A stretch of 64,000 nucleotides of DNA from Leptospiraceae bacterium (GTDB lineage: Bacteria; Spirochaetota; Leptospiria; Leptospirales; Leptospiraceae): NCBI GenBank assembly GCA_024233835.1, contig JACKPC010000003.1:528501-592500 (forward strand). Direction: 5' to 3'. The notes beneath the pieces are model-generated. The model saw nothing but the letters and a program-made list of their open reading frames with translations, ran no database searches and was not told the DNA's origin. Of this stretch, positions 8,110-15,780 are shown piece by piece (position 1 is the first letter of the stretch; each line of letters begins with the position of its first letter). The translations under genes and the position numbers were made by a program.

Positions 8110-8138
8110 TTGACAATAAAAATTGAAAGAGATAAAAT
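8110..8138 (+). promoter_or_regulatory. Near-consensus sigma-70 promoter
   Basis: TTGACA (8110-8115), exactly 17 bases, then TAAAAT (8133-8138): perfect -35 and 5/6 -10. It would start a transcript about 8145, right at the AAAGGAGG ribosome site (8145-8152) of the 39-residue membrane peptide gene, giving a very short leader and probably high expression. Confidence 0.65.
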
Positions 8139-8157
8139 ATTATAAAAGGAGGAAATT

Positions 8158-8277
8158 ATGCCTTTCTGGTTTATCATTTGTGGGGTGTTTGTAGTGTCTA
8201 TAGGCTTAACATTTATGGCTAAAGGATTATCCGGTATGATAGCTGAAAATCTAAAGAAGAAGTTAGAGTCTAAATGA
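8158..8277 (+). CDS. 39-residue single-span membrane peptide, copy 1
   Basis: Encodes a peptide with a hydrophobic N-terminal half (about residues 3-20, starting MPFWFIICGVFVV) and a basic amphipathic tail ending NLKKKLESK. A near-perfect AAAGGAGG ribosome site (8145-8152) and a near-consensus promoter precede it, so it is very likely expressed. The stop overlaps the start of the next small membrane protein gene (ATGA). A second, damaged copy lies at 9810-9907. Its form recalls type I toxins, phage holin-like peptides or small membrane regulators, but no family is recognised. Confidence 0.6.
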   Translation: MPFWFIICGVFVVSIGLTFMAKGLSGMIAENLKKKLESK

Positions 8278-8444
8278 CTTCCAATGATTTTTTGTTTTTT
8301 CTTGGTTCTCTTATGGTTGGCTGTGTAGTTGCATTATTTCTCACTCATAAAGACTATCGTTATTTAGCAGAACCTTTTATGATTGTTTTGACTGTCTCTA
8401 GTTTTTTGATGGGTGTTGTATCTTTACTTAAGAATAGAAAATAG
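8274..8444 (+). CDS. 56-residue two-span membrane protein, copy 1
   Basis: Starts MTSNDFLFFLGSLMVGCVVA and has two hydrophobic segments (about 5-23 and 35-50) joined by a short polar turn, ending in KNRK. The ATG overlaps the stop of the preceding peptide gene by four bases (ATGA), typical of translational coupling, so the two small proteins are probably made in matched amounts. A second copy at 9904 is frameshifted in a T run and cut short. Function unknown. Confidence 0.55.
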   Translation: MTSNDFLFFLGSLMVGCVVALFLTHKDYRYLAEPFMIVLTVSSFLMGVVSLLKNRK

Positions 8445-8466
8445 ACATTTTTATAATCGAAGACTG

Positions 8467-8502
8467 CCCTTCGATACAACTCACTGCAAGCTCAGTGTCC
8501 GC
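8467..8502. repeat. REP-like sequence (CTTCGATAC ... CTCAGTGTCCGC)
   Basis: Begins CCTTCGATACAACTC and ends CTCAGTGTCCGC, the pattern of dispersed repeats built around CTTCGACAAGCTCAGTGTCCG seen in many bacterial genomes. A second copy lies at 9773-9809, a related piece at 5038-5075, and related TTCGATACGCTTCGCTACGG sequence lies inside the 87-bp element. Confidence 0.5.
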
Positions 8503-8515
8503 AATTGTACCGAAA

Positions 8516-8547
8516 CCTCCGGGCTTTAGAAGCCGGAGGGAAAATTT
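8516..8547 (+). terminator. Terminator-like hairpin
   Basis: CCTCCGG (8516-8522) pairs with CCGGAGG (8533-8539) and GAAAATTTT follows. It could end the transcript of the 8158-8444 pair. The loop is copy 2 of the GGGCTTTAGAAGCCGGAG motif. The T run is short. Confidence 0.45.
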
Positions 8548-8604
8548 TATGATTGATAAAATTACTTTTCTCACTATACTATGATTGATAATGGAGAATG
8601 AAAT

Positions 8605-8742
8605 ATGTTATACGATTATTATATATATTTTGTTGGTTTAATCGGGCTTATTAGCCTGGCTTACCTTCTTTATGGGGTAATTTTACGAATGATTGAGCGT
8701 GAGGTAAGGAAGCAGGTCAAGAAGATAAAACATGAAAGATAA
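8605..8742 (+). CDS. 45-residue membrane peptide
   Basis: Begins MLYDYYIYFVGLIGLISLAY: one hydrophobic span (about 7-28) followed by a basic tail with REVRKQVKKIKHER. GGAG (8593-8596) lies eight bases before the ATG. The 3' end overlaps the start of the next small membrane protein gene by 11 bases. Same general build as the 8158 peptide (span plus basic tail) but a different sequence. Function unknown. Confidence 0.5.
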   Translation: MLYDYYIYFVGLIGLISLAYLLYGVILRMIEREVRKQVKKIKHER

Positions 8743-8920
8743 ATTGATAGATAAGATTCTTTTTATTCTAATTTTAGTTTTTATCGGTCTCTTGATTCAA
8801 CTTCTAACTCTTTACAGAGATTTTAAACCTTATGTAGATATATGGATACAGGTGGTAGCATTTGTAGCATCAATTCTGGCTATTATTGATTATATAAAAA
8901 GAAGTAATCGAAAAGATTGA
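8732..8920 (+). CDS. 62-residue two-span membrane protein
   Basis: Two hydrophobic segments (about residues 8-27 and 38-54) with a charged loop (YRDFKPYVD) and a basic tail ending KRSNRKD. It overlaps the preceding peptide gene by 11 bases. The one-span-then-two-span pairing repeats the layout of the 8158/8274 pair, which suggests analogous cassettes. No family recognised. Confidence 0.5.
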   Translation: MKDKLIDKILFILILVFIGLLIQLLTLYRDFKPYVDIWIQVVAFVASILAIIDYIKRSNRKD

Positions 8921-9028
8921 AGCCAAGGGCTGTAGAAGCCGGAGAGCCGGAGGATCGTATAGAAGTATCAATGTTTTTACAAAAAAGATTTGTGTTTATT
9001 TGTGATATAGAATTACATAGAAATTATT

Positions 9029-9289
9029 ATGGAACAGGCGATTATAATTAAAGGGATAGTAAAAGATACAAGAAATATTACTTTAGAAGAAGAAATTAAC
9101 ATTCCAAATGGTCAAAAAGTGGAAATAATTATCAAGACCTCTGTTGAAAAAGATTCTTTTGAACCTGCAAATAATATCTTAGAAGAAGTGATACATATTT
9201 TTGAACAATATAAAGATATATATCCTTATCGAGAAATAACAGATCCGGTAGAATGGCAAAAAAATATTCGGAGCGAATGGGAAAGATGA
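9029..9289 (+). CDS. VapB-type antitoxin, orphaned
   Basis: Protein of 86 residues with an N-terminal beta-rich part (GIVKDTRNITLEEEINIPNG, then QKVEIIIKT) of the kind seen in small AbrB/DUF104-like antitoxins. A C-terminal acidic and aromatic tail (PVEWQKNIRSEWER) would wrap a toxin. Its stop overlaps the start of a PIN-domain toxin relic by four bases (ATGA), the usual antitoxin-toxin coupling. With the toxin gone it may persist as a passive relic or protect against related toxins elsewhere. Confidence 0.6.
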   Translation: MEQAIIIKGIVKDTRNITLEEEINIPNGQKVEIIIKTSVEKDSFEPANNILEEVIHIFEQYKDIYPYREITDPVEWQKNIRSEWER

Positions 9290-9451
9290 AAATATTGCTG
9301 TATACTAATATAATAATATATTTATCAAATCAAACTTCCCGATGCAATTATAGCAGCGACAGCATTAGAGGAAGGTTATGTGTTAATGACTAAAAATATC
9401 TCTGATTTTAGAAATATTGAAGGTCTTTCTATTATCAACCCTGTTTTATAA
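9286..9451 (+). pseudogene. Collapsed vapC (PIN-domain ribonuclease toxin)
   Basis: The first codons read MKILLYTNIIIYL, the PIN start with the first catalytic Asp changed to Tyr (family: LLDTNIII). After about 13 codons the frame jumps. A second frame one base off reads YQIKLPDAIIAATALEEGYV, then LMTKNISDFRNIEGLSIINP, the classic C-terminal end of VapC with its LPDAIIAATA and T-N--DF motifs. Only 166 bases remain of an expected 390-400, so roughly the middle 80 residues are deleted and the frame is lost. The toxin is dead. Confidence 0.75.
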
Positions 9452-9524
9452 TCGTATTACTATATAAGATTATTTATTCGTATTAAGTATTGAAATAGAA
9501 TCCTTAAACACATACCACCACATA

Positions 9525-9713
9525 GCCCTAAGAAAAATCGGAAACAACATCAGCGGTGGAAGCCTCACGGCAAATGTTATGGACGTATCAGCAAATCTGA
9601 AAATCGGTAATTCGCCAACCGAATACTTCCACGGCAAAATAGATGAAATTCGCATCTACAGCCGTGCATTATCAGACACCGAAATCGGATTATTACACAC
9701 CGCATCGGATTAA
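9525..9713 (+). pseudogene. LamG domain 3' end, copy 2
   Basis: Encodes the same LamG C-terminal piece as 6945-7133, with a Pro-to-Thr and a Met-to-Ile change. Seven of the nine base differences are silent. The frame stays open upstream to about 9471 (reading SIEIESLNTYHHIALRK) but there is no start or signal peptide. It is followed closely by the damaged copy of the small membrane protein cassette. Confidence 0.65.
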
Positions 9714-9772
9714 AAAGTGGTATTATGTTGAGATATAGCTTTATAGAGAGGTTCGATATGGTCGCTGACTGC

Positions 9773-9809
9773 ACTTCGATACAGGCTGTCGCCTTACTCA
9801 GTGTCCGCT
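9773..9809. repeat. REP-like sequence, copy 2
   Basis: ACTTCGATACAGGCTGTC leads to ACTCAGTGTCCGC, related to 8467-8502. It sits exactly at the point where homology to the 8158 cassette begins (TGTGG at 9810), so it is at the junction that removed the promoter, ribosome site and first codons of cassette copy 2. Confidence 0.5.
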
Positions 9810-9907
9810 GTGGAGTGTTTGTAGTATATATAGGCTTAACATTTATGGCTAAAGGATTATCCGGTATGATAGCTGAAAATCTAAAGAAGAAGTTCGAATC
9901 TAAATGA
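9810..9907 (+). pseudogene. Truncated copy 2 of the 39-residue membrane peptide
   Basis: From TGTGGAGTG onward it matches 8178-8277, differing at only a handful of bases, and encodes the same C-terminal two thirds with KKKFESK in place of KKKLESK. The promoter, ribosome site and N-terminus are replaced by REP-like sequence. A longer frame runs through from 9725, but that is a fusion product of the rearrangement rather than a real gene. Confidence 0.6.
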
Positions 9908-10004
9908 CTTCCAATGATTTTTTGTTTTTCTTGGTTCTCTTATGGTTGGCTGTGTAGTTGCATTATTTCTCACTCATAAAGATTATCGTTATTTAGCAGA
10001 ACCT
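9904..10004 (+). pseudogene. Frameshifted, truncated copy 2 of the 56-residue membrane protein
   Basis: Same sequence as 8274 onward except that one T is missing from the T run after TTTG, so translation stops at TAG 9955-9957 after 17 codons. Homology ends at GCAGAACCTT, where the sequence switches to AAGAGAAATACGG. The CCTTAAGAGA created there equals the end of the 87-bp inverted-repeat element. Confidence 0.6.
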
Positions 10005-10183
10005 TAAGAGAAATACGGAGTTTTAGTATCGAAGGGTCTGGGCTTTGTTGTATAATGGTACGATGGCTGCCCTTTAATACAAACCTTAATATCCATAATA
10101 TAATAATTTTTGTAAACCTATTCCTATTTCAATTTTTTTCTTGCCTCAGAATAAAAAACGAGAAACATTAGTTTGAGGATACT

Positions 10184-13100
10184 ATGATAAAAATTGTTCA
10201 ATACCTGATTTCAAGACCACGTCTACTCAAGTTAATTCTCATTCTACTTTTTCTATTTGCGGTATCTTCCATTCCTCGAATCCAGAGACTGGGGCATCCG
10301 AGGGTGGATTTTGATAGAATGCGTGTAACAACTGTTTATCCGGGAGCTTCTCCGGAAGACGTGGAACTTAACGTCACCGTCAAATTGGAACAGGCATTGA
10401 AACAGGCTTCCGGTATAGAAAAATTCTTTTCTCGCTCTATGGAAAATGTTTCAATTATCGACATTTTTATTGATCCGGATTCTGAGGATAAGATTAGCAA
10501 TAAACAGGACATTCGAAGGGCTATTGAAAGTGTCAATGATCTACCAATAGAAGTAGAGAAGAAGCCGGAGATCATGGAGATAAAGGTAGATAACTTCGAA
10601 ATTTATATAACCGTATTGAGCATGGAGAATGCTTCCAAAGCAAGTCTTTTAAAATATGCAAAAGAGCTAAAACGTCAGCTTCTCGAAATTCCTGAGCTTT
10701 CAACTGTTAAAACCATCGGAATGCCGGAACAGGAAATAAAAGTTCTTTTGAATACCGAGAAAATGGCAAGAAATTTTGTATCTTTCGATGAAGTCATACA
10801 GGCCATTAAAACAAATAAAATTCGGGCAAGTGGAGGAAGCATTGAATCATTTACTACTAAAACAAATATAGTCACCTTTTCCGAATTTGAATCTATAGAG
10901 GAAATTGAGAATATTATTATACGGGCCAACTTTGAAGGTAATCGAATTTACTTGAAAGACATCGCAAAAGTTGAGAAAGGTTTTAAAGAAGAGGATAATA
11001 TTGTTCGTTTCAATTCTAAAAAGGGAATCGGTCTGAGTATTATAAAAAAGGGTACTGCGGATGTAATTCGTGCAGTAGAAAAAGTAGAGAAGACTCTAAA
11101 ACGCTTTCAAGAAGAATTTGCACCTTCTTCTTTGCGTTTAGTTCCGATTTTTGATACTTCTATTGAGACAAAAGAACGCCTGGAGATTGTATACGGAAAT
11201 GCTATTTTAGGTTTCCTCTTTGTATTAATCGTACTCTTTTTATTTTTAGATAGCTCTACTGCTTTATGGACAGCTTTTGGAATTCCGGTTTCTATTGCAA
11301 TGACTCTTATTCTTCTGCCTTTATTTGATATTACTATCAATAGTATTTCCCTTTGCGGATTGGTAGTTGTCATCGGGATGGTAGTGGATGATGCTATCAT
11401 TATTTCCGAGAGTATTGCTCGTTCGAGAGAATCCGGACTTGGAGCTACAGAAGCGGCTATTGACGGTCTTCAAAAAGTAATTAAACCGGTTATCGGAACG
11501 ATTATTACTACTATGCTGGCTTTTGTGCCTATGTATTTTCTTCCCGGAATGTTGGGAAGCTTCAGCATGGAAATCCCTTCTATTGTAATCCTTATGCTGG
11601 CCGCTAGCTTTTTAGAAGCCACCTTTTTTCTGCCCGCTCACCTTGCAAATACGAATCCTCAAAAAAGTAAAGTTCCACCCGGACAAAAATTTATCGAGTT
11701 ATTAGAAATATCTTATGAACGTCTTTTACAGTTCAGTCTCAAGCGAAAATATTTATCCCTCTTTTTTAGTCTCTGCTTTTTAGTCCTGGGTTCTGCTATC
11801 GGACTCTGGCTCAGTAATTTTGATATGTTTCCTATAGAGCAATCTTATCGAATCTTTATATATGGAGAAACTGCCAAGGATAGTACTCTCGAATACAGTG
11901 AGGAAAAAACTATTCACTTAGAAAAAGTTATTGAATCACTTCCAAAAGGTGTAGTGCATTCTTATCTGAATTATACAGGCTTAGATTTTAACCGGGGGGA
12001 AGGATTTTTACCTTCTAATAACTCCTATACATTTATTCTGAATCTGAGTCCGGCCAGTGAAAGGGAAATGACAGCCAGGGATGTTCAAAAATTTATAGAA
12101 GCGAAGCTTAAAGAAAAACCCGATCACGGTCTGAATCAGGTTCATTTCTTAATCGATGGAGGAGGGCCACCGGTAGGAAAGTCAATAGAAATTCGGGTTA
12201 CTGGTAACGAAAAAGAAGTCAGAAAAGAAATTCTCGAAAAAATTAAGAAAGATTTACAGGAGGCCGGAGTTGACGACATTGACTCCGATTTCAAAGATGG
12301 AAAAAAAGAACTACGGATTCTTCCTGATTATAAGCTTATCGCTTCAGCCGGATTAAACGTAGCACAAATTGCTTCTGTAATTCGAACCGCCTATGATGGG
12401 AGCATCGTAGCTTACAAGCAGGATGCCGAAGAAAAGATTCCTTTTCGAGTAAGCCTGGACAAAGAGTTCCTAAATCCAAATGCTCCCCTTGAAGGTCTAT
12501 TGGTCAGGAATCAACAGGGGAACCTGATTCCGATTAAATCCCTGGTTCGAGTAAGGGAAGGAGTTTCTCCTCTGGATATTTTTCATTATAATTCCTACAG
12601 AACCAATACGATTACAGGAAATGTGGATAAAAAGAAAACGAAACCCATAGAGATTTACAATAAAATTCGGGACAAGTATAAGGACTTTTCCAAGAAATAT
12701 CCCGGTTTTAGTATTGAACTCGGAGGTGAAGCCAAAGAAAGTTATAAATTTATATTCCAGATGGGTTCTGCTATTTTTATTTCTATTATCGCTATTTATT
12801 TTTTACTGGTTTTACAGTTTGATTCATACCTGCAACCGGTAATGGTCATACTGGCCATTCCCTTCGGTCTTGTTGGGATTTTCCTCGCATTTGGTTTACA
12901 GAGGATGGACATATCGATGCTGGCTCTTATCGGTATATTAGGTTTTACCGGAGTAATCATCAATGACTCTCTCGTAATGGTGGACTACATCAATATTCTG
13001 ATTCGAGAACAGAAGAAAGAAGAATTGCATAAAGATACTTTTCTCGCACTGGTGATAGAAGGGGCGAAAACAAGACTCAGACCGATTCTTCTTACTACCC

Positions 13101-13267
13101 TGACAACGGTTGTGGGTCTTATTCCAACTGCCTATGGAATCATAGGAGGAGTAGATTATTTTATATCACCGATGGTAATGGCTATGGCTTGGGGATTATT
13201 GGTAGGAACCACATCGGTATTGTTTTTTATACCGCTAATTTATATTCTATTAATTCGAATAAAGTGA
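10184..13267 (+). CDS. RND-family efflux transporter (AcrB/HAE1-like)
   Basis: Inner-membrane proton-driven efflux pump subunit of 1027 residues, full length for the family. It has an N-terminal span, a large periplasmic porter loop, a central block of membrane spans with the proton-relay pair in GMVVDDAIII, a second periplasmic loop and a final block of spans (GFTGVIINDSLVMVDYIN). RND pumps normally work with a membrane-fusion protein and a TolC-type channel, but neither is adjacent. It is either an orphan that borrows partners from elsewhere or a pump for another substrate such as lipids. The ATG at 10184 is preceded by GAGGATACT. It begins directly after the accessory region and has intact, normal coding sequence. 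Confidence 0.88.
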   Translation: MIKIVQYLISRPRLLKLILILLFLFAVSSIPRIQRLGHPRVDFDRMRVTTVYPGASPEDVELNVTVKLEQALKQASGIEKFFSRSMENVSIIDIFIDPDSEDKISNKQDIRRAIESVNDLPIEVEKKPEIMEIKVDNFEIYITVLSMENASKASLLKYAKELKRQLLEIPELSTVKTIGMPEQEIKVLLNTEKMARNFVSFDEVIQAIKTNKIRASGGSIESFTTKTNIVTFSEFESIEEIENIIIRANFEGNRIYLKDIAKVEKGFKEEDNIVRFNSKKGIGLSIIKKGTADVIRAVEKVEKTLKRFQEEFAPSSLRLVPIFDTSIETKERLEIVYGNAILGFLFVLIVLFLFLDSSTALWTAFGIPVSIAMTLILLPLFDITINSISLCGLVVVIGMVVDDAIIISESIARSRESGLGATEAAIDGLQKVIKPVIGTIITTMLAFVPMYFLPGMLGSFSMEIPSIVILMLAASFLEATFFLPAHLANTNPQKSKVPPGQKFIELLEISYERLLQFSLKRKYLSLFFSLCFLVLGSAIGLWLSNFDMFPIEQSYRIFIYGETAKDSTLEYSEEKTIHLEKVIESLPKGVVHSYLNYTGLDFNRGEGFLPSNNSYTFILNLSPASEREMTARDVQKFIEAKLKEKPDHGLNQVHFLIDGGGPPVGKSIEIRVTGNEKEVRKEILEKIKKDLQEAGVDDIDSDFKDGKKELRILPDYKLIASAGLNVAQIASVIRTAYDGSIVAYKQDAEEKIPFRVSLDKEFLNPNAPLEGLLVRNQQGNLIPIKSLVRVREGVSPLDIFHYNSYRTNTITGNVDKKKTKPIEIYNKIRDKYKDFSKKYPGFSIELGGEAKESYKFIFQMGSAIFISIIAIYFLLVLQFDSYLQPVMVILAIPFGLVGIFLAFGLQRMDISMLALIGILGFTGVIINDSLVMVDYINILIREQKKEELHKDTFLALVIEGAKTRLRPILLTTLTTVVGLIPTAYGIIGGVDYFISPMVMAMAWGLLVGTTSVLFFIPLIYILLIRIK

Positions 13268-13307
13268 TCCGAGTTTTTAGAAATATAATAAGGAACTCGA
13301 TACCTGA

Positions 13308-14492
13308 TCAATCGGCTTCGTAGAACTTATTGCGGGTCTGGTAATCATAGATTACTTCCATCACCTGGTCCATAGGAATACGCTTAATACCTCTCTCTGT
13401 ATGAACAATCATGAGAGAGTTTCCTATCTGGTCGATGATGGCCCCGTATTCTATCTTTCCATCTATTAGGATAACCTTTTCAATTCTTTCATAATACTGG
13501 ATAATTTCTTTATTCGATTTAAACTTCCTCGGTTTAACTGCAATCGCTTCATTAAATTTTTCCTTCTCGATACTTTGTTTATCATTGATTTCTTTTTCCA
13601 GCTTCAAACGTTCTCTTTCGAGACGATCGGCTTTTGCTTCATCAATCACCCCACTACTTAATTCTTCATTAATACGGATGATCTGGTCGGCCTTATCCAT
13701 CTCTACAGTAACCATAGTATTAAGTTCCTGCTCTTCTCTCTTGGTAATTTCTATAGAACGGGTTTGAATCTTGAGGTTTTTCCACTTCTGTAAGAGTTTC
13801 GAAGAGTTAGTGGGTATAAGTTTCTTGGGATTTAGCACCTTCTCAAATGTAATCAGGGCCTGATTTTCTTCTCCGAGATTTAAATCTTTTTTCTCTTTAA
13901 GAGCTTTTTGCCAAACAAGTTGTTGTTCTTCTGGCAGGTTTTTAATTTTCTCTTCAAGAACGCTTTCATTATGAGATATGGATACTACTCCATTCACTAC
14001 TTTTAAATAGGTATTTTTATCTTCATCTACTCCTAAAATAATGGATGTTCCTTTAACAGTAGTTGAAGCGGACGGAGTTAAAAAAACGAATTCTTCTGTT
14101 TTTGCAGTTTTATTCACCTGAACCAGAGCTTTCCCTCTTTCTAAAAAAACAGTTATTTCAGCACTTTTATCCGTTTTTGTTAAAAGCTCAAAGCGTAATA
14201 TTGAATTTTGCTTGATACGTATGATGCTGGAAGAACCAACCTGTATATCTACCATAGAATTTTGGTAGGTTTGAATTTCATCTCCGGTAGAAAAATAGGC
14301 TCCCAGGTTTGCCTTTTCTTCCGTGAGATTTGAATGCAGAATTCGAGACTCTCCGCGGCTGTAGATAACCAGGGTAGACAGGGAATCTTTCGATTTCTTC
14401 CTTGAAAGGGTAATTTTATCTACCGGTCTTTCGCAGGAGAAAAGTAGAAATAGGATAAAGCTGAATAAAAATATTTTTTTTAAATACCACAT
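13308..14492 (-). CDS. FecR-domain lipoprotein
   Basis: Lipoprotein of 394 residues. Signal peptide with lipobox LLFS-Cys20, then a FecR-type beta domain (about 55-170) with the TGDEIQTY, IRIKQNSILRFE and TPSASTTVKGTSIILGV segments. A helical, probably coiled-coil region follows (about 235-310) and a small C-terminal beta domain with YGAIIDQIGNSLMIVHTERG. In spirochaetes, FecR-domain lipoproteins without a sigma factor partner are envelope proteins rather than iron regulators. It is convergent with the RND pump, with 40 bases between the stops. Confidence 0.75.
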   Translation of the reverse strand: MWYLKKIFLFSFILFLLFSCERPVDKITLSRKKSKDSLSTLVIYSRGESRILHSNLTEEKANLGAYFSTGDEIQTYQNSMVDIQVGSSSIIRIKQNSILRFELLTKTDKSAEITVFLERGKALVQVNKTAKTEEFVFLTPSASTTVKGTSIILGVDEDKNTYLKVVNGVVSISHNESVLEEKIKNLPEEQQLVWQKALKEKKDLNLGEENQALITFEKVLNPKKLIPTNSSKLLQKWKNLKIQTRSIEITKREEQELNTMVTVEMDKADQIIRINEELSSGVIDEAKADRLERERLKLEKEINDKQSIEKEKFNEAIAVKPRKFKSNKEIIQYYERIEKVILIDGKIEYGAIIDQIGNSLMIVHTERGIKRIPMDQVMEVIYDYQTRNKFYEAD

Positions 14493-14580
14493 AGAACCAT
14501 TCCGATCACAGGGATACAGATTTCTAGTATTATAGCAGGTTTAGAATAATTCCACAAGAAAAAAGATATTTACCAGAATT

Positions 14581-15780
14581 CTAGTGAATCCCGAGAATAT
14601 GACCGAGTTTCATTTTCTTGGTCAGAAGATAATGGTGATTATCCTCCACAGCTTCTATTTCAAGGGGAATTCTACCTGTTACTTCCAGTCCATAGCCTTC
14701 CAGACCGACAATTTTTCTCGGATTATTCGTCATAATCCGCATTTTGTGGATTCCGAGATCCCGTAAAATCTGGGCTCCGATACCGTAGTCTCGCAAATCC
14801 GGGGGAAAACCAAGCTTCTCGTTGGCTTCTACCGTATCAAAACCCTTATCCTGAAAATTGTAGGCTTTGAGCTTATTTATAAGGCCGATTCCCCTGCCTT
14901 CCTGCCTCATATAAAGCAGGACTCCCTTTCCTTCTTCTGAAATCTTCTTTAAAGCAGCATGTAGTTGGGGTCCGCAATCGCATCTCTGGCTGAAAAAAAT
15001 ATCTCCGGTCAGGCATTCGGAATGCACCCGGATTAGAACCTCGTCTTCAGGCTTAATTTCTCCCATAATAAGGGCTAAGTGAACCTTATCATCTATGGCG
15101 GTAGAATAGGCTCGAATAGTAAAAGAGCCGTATTCAGTCGGAAGCCGGGTTTCTACTTCGAGACGAACCAGTTCTTCCTTTTCTCGGCGGTAGCGAATCA
15201 GGTCTTCAATGGTATAAATATGCAGATTGTGGAGTCTGGCAAACTCCTGCAGGTCGGTCAATCGGGCCATACTTCCATCCGGATTCATGATTTCACAAAT
15301 CACAGCAGCTGGTTTGAGACCTGCCAGTTGACAAAGGTCAGTAGAGGCTTCCGTATGGCCAGCCCTGCGCAGGACTCCTCCTCGAACCGCCTCAAGGGGG
15401 AAAAGGTGACCGGGTCTTACCAGGTCTTCCGGTTTAGAATTTTCATCGAGTAAAACAGAAATGGTTTTGGCCCTGTCTTTAGCCGAAATACCGGTACTGA
15501 CACCCAGTTTTGCATCTACAGAAACGGTAAAGGCGGTTCCATGATGGTCTCCTTCTCCTTTCACCATTCTACCCAGACCGAGCCTGGAAAGTTTTTCTCC
15601 TGTCATGGGAATGCAGATTAGGCCTCTCCCGTGCATAGCCATGAAATTAATAGCTTCATGGCCGGCAAACTCTGCCGCGATTACAAGGTCACCCTCGTTT
15701 TCTCTGTCTTCGGAGTCTACCAGAATAATCATTTTTCCGTTGCGAATTTCTTCAATAGCCTGTTCGATAGGTCTCAGCAT
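14581..15780 (-). CDS. ribBA: Bifunctional RibBA (DHBP synthase / GTP cyclohydrolase II)
   Basis: Cytoplasmic riboflavin-synthesis enzyme of 399 residues. The N-terminal half makes 3,4-dihydroxy-2-butanone 4-phosphate from ribulose 5-phosphate (acidic loop DSEDRENEGD, HTEASTDLC). The C-terminal half opens GTP (zinc-ligand motif CLTGDIFFSQRCDCG and active-site RQEGRGIGL). The start MLRPIEQ at 15780 is preferred to an ATG 24 codons upstream, because family proteins begin here and the extra residues are not conserved-looking. No clear ribosome site is seen for either. No other rib genes are adjacent. An FMN riboswitch was looked for upstream and not found. Confidence 0.93.
   Translation of the reverse strand: MLRPIEQAIEEIRNGKMIILVDSEDRENEGDLVIAAEFAGHEAINFMAMHGRGLICIPMTGEKLSRLGLGRMVKGEGDHHGTAFTVSVDAKLGVSTGISAKDRAKTISVLLDENSKPEDLVRPGHLFPLEAVRGGVLRRAGHTEASTDLCQLAGLKPAAVICEIMNPDGSMARLTDLQEFARLHNLHIYTIEDLIRYRREKEELVRLEVETRLPTEYGSFTIRAYSTAIDDKVHLALIMGEIKPEDEVLIRVHSECLTGDIFFSQRCDCGPQLHAALKKISEEGKGVLLYMRQEGRGIGLINKLKAYNFQDKGFDTVEANEKLGFPPDLRDYGIGAQILRDLGIHKMRIMTNNPRKIVGLEGYGLEVTGRIPLEIEAVEDNHHYLLTKKMKLGHILGIH

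Noticed and set aside
9725..9907. ORF of 60 codons as a real gene
   Set aside because: Its N-terminal third is translated REP-like and junction sequence; only the C-terminal part matches the small membrane peptide, so it is a fusion by rearrangement.
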